Origin: Flaccisagitta enflata
Lineage: Eukaryota > Chaetognatha > Sagittoidea > Aphragmophora
Assembly: GCA_965153355.1 (NCBI GenBank)
Contig: OZ231126.1
Location: 63,364,001 to 63,428,000 of the forward strand
Direction of reading: 5' to 3'
DNA length: 64,000 nt
In this document: positions 59,398 through 64,000 of the stretch, one piece after another
How positions within the stretch are numbered: position 1 is the stretch's first letter
Layout of the letters: each line of letters opens with the position of its first letter
Translations under genes and position numbers: made by a program
The notes under the pieces: model-generated
What the model was told of the DNA's origin: nothing
The model's database searches: none
Seen by the model: the letters and a program-made list of their open reading frames with translations, nothing else

Positions 59398-60604
59398 AGG
59401 TGAAAGGAAACTATCTTTTTAAAAAGGTGGAGAGTCGACTAAAAGAAGAAGAGACGATGATGTTGGGGTGAAAGAACTGATTTGCATAAGGCTGCTTTTG
59501 TTTTTTTTTGTTTGTTTTGCCGTTGGTTCCAGCGCTTCATTAACGATGACTTCTTTAACAACAACTTCTTTATCTTATTTACATACCAAACAAGACACTC
59601 TCCCCGCTATCCAACCTATCTATCCACTGTTACAAATACTCCCGGTCCCACTCTCAACTTCGTCTCTTTACGCTACCAGACGCTACACTGCATTGCACTG
59701 CACTGCACTGCACTGCACTGTGGCAAAGAATCGTCTCTAGGATAAGGGTGTAATCGTCATCACCTTCCTCACTCTTAACACTTCACCATACATGACAACA
59801 TGACAACAAAACCGACCTCCTCCCACTCCCACTATCTTAACCAGAAGCAATCCGACTGTCAGCTGTAAAAAAGAAATCCTCTTTAAACATTATCATCAGC
59901 TGCAAACACCTCATTTACTTAGTTATCTACCTGACACCTCCTGATTATCCACTGGGATAGAGAACACTCCAGCTCCAGACCTCAGTCTCAACCTCTACCT
60001 ACCACTCCTCCTAACATCATCTCTACCAAACTTAACCAACTATCCACTTAAAAACAAAGTACTCTCTAAACCTTCCCCTTCTTTATCCTATATGTACCAC
60101 TTTCCCTAGGCCCCTGGACACCATCCGACTGTCCGCTGTGACAAAGATCCCTCTCTGAACGCGTTGGTCGACCTATCACGCCCTTTCCGCCAACATGAAC
60201 TTTGACCCTGCTCGACATTTCGACCTTCACCGACCTTGACGATTTCATCATTCTATTCTTTTTTTTTCTCTCTCCCTCTACCCTTCTCTCCTACTCACTT
60301 CTTCAACATTCTGTACGCTTAACCTTGCCGTCCAACTACCACACATCCTTTGACAATGGCATTGTTCTATTTTTACGAACTACTTTTACTTTTCCTGTGG
60401 TCGCATTTCGTCATGACGTCCTTTTTTTCCAATCTACGGATTCATTTTTTCCCTTCCCTGTTCGCGCTTTCCCGCCCCCCACCCCACCCCCTCACCCCCA
60501 CCGCCCTTCTTCTTTTCTTGTATCCTTAGCGTGAGTAAGTTTCGATGTGAACGTTTAATCAATCTCTCCCACTTACCCCCCCCCCTCCTTATACCATATA
60601 CCAG
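59398..60604. other. Semaphorin-like intron, pyrimidine-rich
   Basis: Mostly CT-rich, low-complexity intron. A short (TGCAC)n run lies at 59690-59722. No exon, RNA gene or intact element was seen. Confidence 0.5.
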
Positions 60605-60800
60605 GTGGCCAATTGTACAGTCAATGGTGGTTGGACGTCCTGGTCGGATTGGTCCGCGTGTAGCGCCACCTGCGGTTTAGCGACGCGTTTGCGCAAACGC
60701 ACGTGCACCAATCCTCAGCCCGCATTTGGAGGCCGCCATTGTAACGGAGACGATCTCGAGGAGGAAGTTTGCACCGAAGTCCCCGACGAATGCGTCATGG
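60605..60800 (+). CDS. Semaphorin-5-like exon: thrombospondin type 1 repeat
   Basis: Acceptor CATATACCAG|GTG, donor ATGG|GTAAGTTA; phase 0 in, phase 1 out, so it joins the exon ending at 55776 in frame. It reads VANCTVNGGWTSWSDWSACS, then ATCG, RKRTC and GGRHCNGDDLEEEVCTE. The WxxWxxW tryptophan ladder, six cysteines and the (I/V)ANC...NGGW opening match the second TSP1 repeat of semaphorin 5. The ladder tryptophans are likely C-mannosylation sites in this family. Further TSP1, membrane and tail exons are expected downstream; none was found before the window ends. Confidence 0.85.
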
Positions 60801-60812
60801 GTAAGTTAGGCG

Positions 60813-60819
<7 letters not shown>

Positions 60820-60875
<56 letters not shown>

Positions 60876-60886
60876 AAGAGCAAGAG

Positions 60887-60940
<54 letters not shown>

Positions 60941-60975
60941 AGAGAAAGAGAAAGAGAAAGAGAGAGAGAGAAAGA
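60820..60975 (+). repeat. (GA)n with GCAA and GAAA interruptions
   Basis: Begins about 20 bases after the donor of the preceding exon. Its frames encode only Arg/Glu. Confidence 0.95.
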
Positions 60976-61352
60976 CAAAGAGAGTATCGGACTATCGGTG
61001 TATCCTTCTATCCATTTATCACATTTACATGTCTTGTCAATTGGTCGGTCTTGCCTTACAGTCGTCCCATGCTTCGTTTGGAGAGACACGTTCACTCCAG
61101 AAACTGAACTTGAAAAACCGTAAATTTTTCGCCCAGTTGCGATGTAAAGATAACGACTCAGCCGGCCTCAACGTCAGCTGGGAACATACTCCCATCTGGC
61201 TCTGGTTTTTCCGCTTTTCCTTATCATATCGTCCCCTTATCATGACCATCAGTTGGACCGTTTCAAACGCGTTGATCCCGTTATCCCGGTATCTCTTCCA
61301 CATCTCCCGATTTCTGTCGCCAGAGTCCCACATTTTACTGTCTGTCTGCTTA

Positions 61353-62060
61353 GGGCGTGTTTCTAGTGAAGATGAAAAACGCGTTTGTTCCCGTGAAACG
61401 CGATCACAGTGTGAACACATATTCAAGATTTTCAACCGTCCCACGAGGGAGTGAGCGAAGTGAGTGAGCGAGCCCGTGAACAAATTATTGAGAAACTTGT
61501 ATACAATAAGATATTTCATTTTCTGGTACGGTACGGAATACTATTTAAATCACAATATGGGTTTAGAAAGGGGCACAACACCACACATGCCACTCTAGAT
61601 TTTCTCAAAACTATAGAAAATGCAATGAAGGAAAATAAACTCTCAATAGGAGTATTTTGTGATCTCTCAAAAGCTTTTGATACTCTTGACCATGAAATTT
61701 TACTCATGAAGCTTGATCATTATGGCATTAGAGGGAAATGGTTATCCTGGATACGATCTTACCTCACAAATAGGCAACAATATGTTGATATGGATGGTAC
61801 CAAAAGCTCGTTGGCCCCAATTCTATTTGGCGTACCACAGGGAAGCATCCTAGGTCCACTTCTGTTTTTGATATACATTAATGACCTACCTGCAGCTTTG
61901 GACAAAGTGATTCCTGTTATGTTTGCTGATGATACTAAGCATAGCAAGCGTAGCGAAGTGGAGCGCTGCGGAGCGAGTGAGCGGAGTGAGCGGTGCGAGC
62001 GAACGAACGTAGCGAGCGACCGAGTGGCCCGTTCAAAACGCGGTCATCTGTGACTAGAAA
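61353..62060 (+). mobile_element. GGGCGT-ended MITE copy 3, carrying an RT fragment
   Basis: The left part (61353-61481) and right part (61940-62060) align with the MITE copies at 32870 and 35015. About 458 bp of unrelated sequence sits between GCCCGTGAAC and GCAAGCGTAGCG. The right tip is shortened (GACTAGAAA without CGCCC). Confidence 0.85.
61482..61940 (+). pseudogene. Non-LTR retrotransposon reverse-transcriptase fragment
   Basis: About 150 residues of a Jockey/CR1-type RT: QYGFRKGHNTTHATL, FCDLSKAFDTLDHEILL, SYLTNRQQYV, GVPQGSILGPLLFLIYINDL and FADDT. The palm motifs from the fingers to the catalytic ADD are there; the thumb, the 5' end and the 3' tail are absent. There is no stop or frameshift inside the fragment, so capture or decay is recent. 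It is flanked on both sides by MITE sequence. Confidence 0.85.
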
Positions 62061-62261
62061 CTAGTATATGAGTCTTTGTTCTCACTGACTTGGGTACACT
62101 CCATCGATTCTATTCAGTGTTTCCTTCTGACAATGTTTTGGCTGGGGAGTTATCCTCTTCTTCCCGGCTTTTCTTTCTTGTTGTTCTTGGTTGTGGACTT
62201 GCCGTTCTCGTTTTTCTTCTTGATATTTTCTTCTTTTTTTTTTGTCGCGTTTTTTGTCGAC

Positions 62262-62446
62262 TCTACACCCGCATTGTCCGTCCGTCCGTCGGTTGGTCGG
62301 TCTGTCACTTTTATCTTTTATTCTTTTTATTCTTTGACCTCACTGCTCCTTCCCAAATGCTCTAGTGACCTCAAATATGGCCCCTGCTTAGTGCTCACCT
62401 CCACGCGACTAGGGTAGCCGTGTGGCCTGTATCCGGCCTTGTTCTT
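62262..62446 (-). mobile_element. AACAAG...TAAAAA superfamily, AGTCGCG subfamily, tail truncated
   Basis: Minus orientation: AACAAGGCCGGATACAGGCC head, CACGGCTACCCTAGTCGCGT, GGGGCCATATTTGAGGTCAC, TTTGGGAAGGAGCAGTGAGG and a (CGGACGGAC) tract. The hairpin is reduced to GAGTCGAC before AAAAAA. Confidence 0.7.
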
Positions 62447-63040
62447 CTTCTATATCCTTCTTTTTCTCTTTTCTTTTTTCTTTTTTCTTTTTTCTTTTTT
62501 CCTTTTTCTTTTTTCTTTTTTCTGTGTTCTTTTTCTTTCTCTTTTTCTTCTTCTTCTTTTTTTTTCTTTTTCTCCCTTTTATTCTTCTTCTTCTTTTTCT
62601 TCTTCTTCTTCTTCTTCTTCTTCTTCTTCTTCTTCTTCTTCTTCTTCTTCTTCTTCTTCTTCTATTTCTTCTTCTTCTTCTCTTTCCTCTTTTTTTCTGT
62701 TTCTTTTTCTTTTTCTTCTTTTTCTTCTTCTTCTCCAATAATGTGTGGTTTCCTACCGTAACGAAGTTTGTCTCCTCTCTGCTTTGGGGCGCAACGATTG
62801 GCGTGGAGAGTTTTTCCGCCATTTTTCACTTCCTACACCAAAAAAAGAAAAAAAATTGCTTAGAAAACTCCTTAATGTTTTGATCGTTTTTTGATGAGGT
62901 TTTTCAATCGGAGGAGTGAAGAAAAAAGTTAATGAACTTCTCCTTGCCAAAGTAAATTTTAGGGGATTTTTTTGATTAAAGAAAGAAATTAGAAAAAAAA
63001 ATGAGCCGCTGGAGTAAATTCACGCCGTGCGGGTGGCCCT
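62447..63040. repeat. (CTT)n/(TTTTCTT)n tract and spacer
   Basis: 62447-62735 is an almost pure pyrimidine tract with (TTC)n at 62581-62670. 62736-63040 has no recognised feature. Confidence 0.8.

Positions 63041-64000
<960 letters not shown>

Overview
The window is nuclear DNA from an invertebrate animal, most likely a marine bilaterian. Exons are split by introns with GT..AG ends. The recognisable genes (a Mox/Meox homeobox gene, semaphorin-5-type exons, a class C receptor-like exon, a Toll-like leucine-rich-repeat ectodomain) are animal genes. Most of the DNA is microsatellites, tandem arrays, MITEs, foldback repeats and short interspersed elements. I cannot fix the phylum. Element families with conserved ends around variable tandem arrays are well known in molluscs, which fits a lophotrochozoan but does not prove it.

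Layout. 0.2-2.4 kb: a 45-bp minisatellite, then an intronless minus-strand SGNH-hydrolase-like gene. 2.4-9.8 kb: microsatellites and interspersed repeats. 9.99-16.29 kb (minus): a two-exon gene for a predicted 2,018-residue receptor. It reads signal peptide, poly-Asn tract, about 23 LRRs with three cysteine clusters, one membrane span, a pseudokinase, a KEN (IRE1/RNase L-type) ribonuclease domain and two ubiquitin-like domains. 16.4-24.3 kb: repeats, including a 3.6-kb foldback element. 24.36-34.97 kb (plus): a complete six-exon Mox homeobox gene whose introns hold many mobile elements. 35-49.3 kb: two more foldback elements, several MITEs, composite hairpin/array elements and one orphan minus-strand terminal exon with a poly(A) signal. 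54.1 kb (plus): a probable first-transmembrane exon of a GABA-B-type receptor. 55.5 and 60.6 kb (plus): two exons of a semaphorin-5-like gene (end of PSI plus two thrombospondin repeats). 57.7-59.4 kb: a 1.7-kb array-bearing element inside that gene. 61.4-62.1 kb: a MITE that contains a non-LTR reverse-transcriptase fragment.

The genes do not form an operon-like unit and look like independent neighbours. The most interesting object is the LRR-pseudokinase-KEN-UBL receptor. It pairs a Toll-like ectodomain with an IRE1/RNase L-type RNA-cutting output, and the four KEN catalytic residues are present at the correct spacing while the kinase looks dead. Second is a repeat superfamily whose members share AACAAG...TAAAAA ends. 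Their terminal hairpins covary between subfamilies while the interior is exchanged for unrelated tandem arrays.
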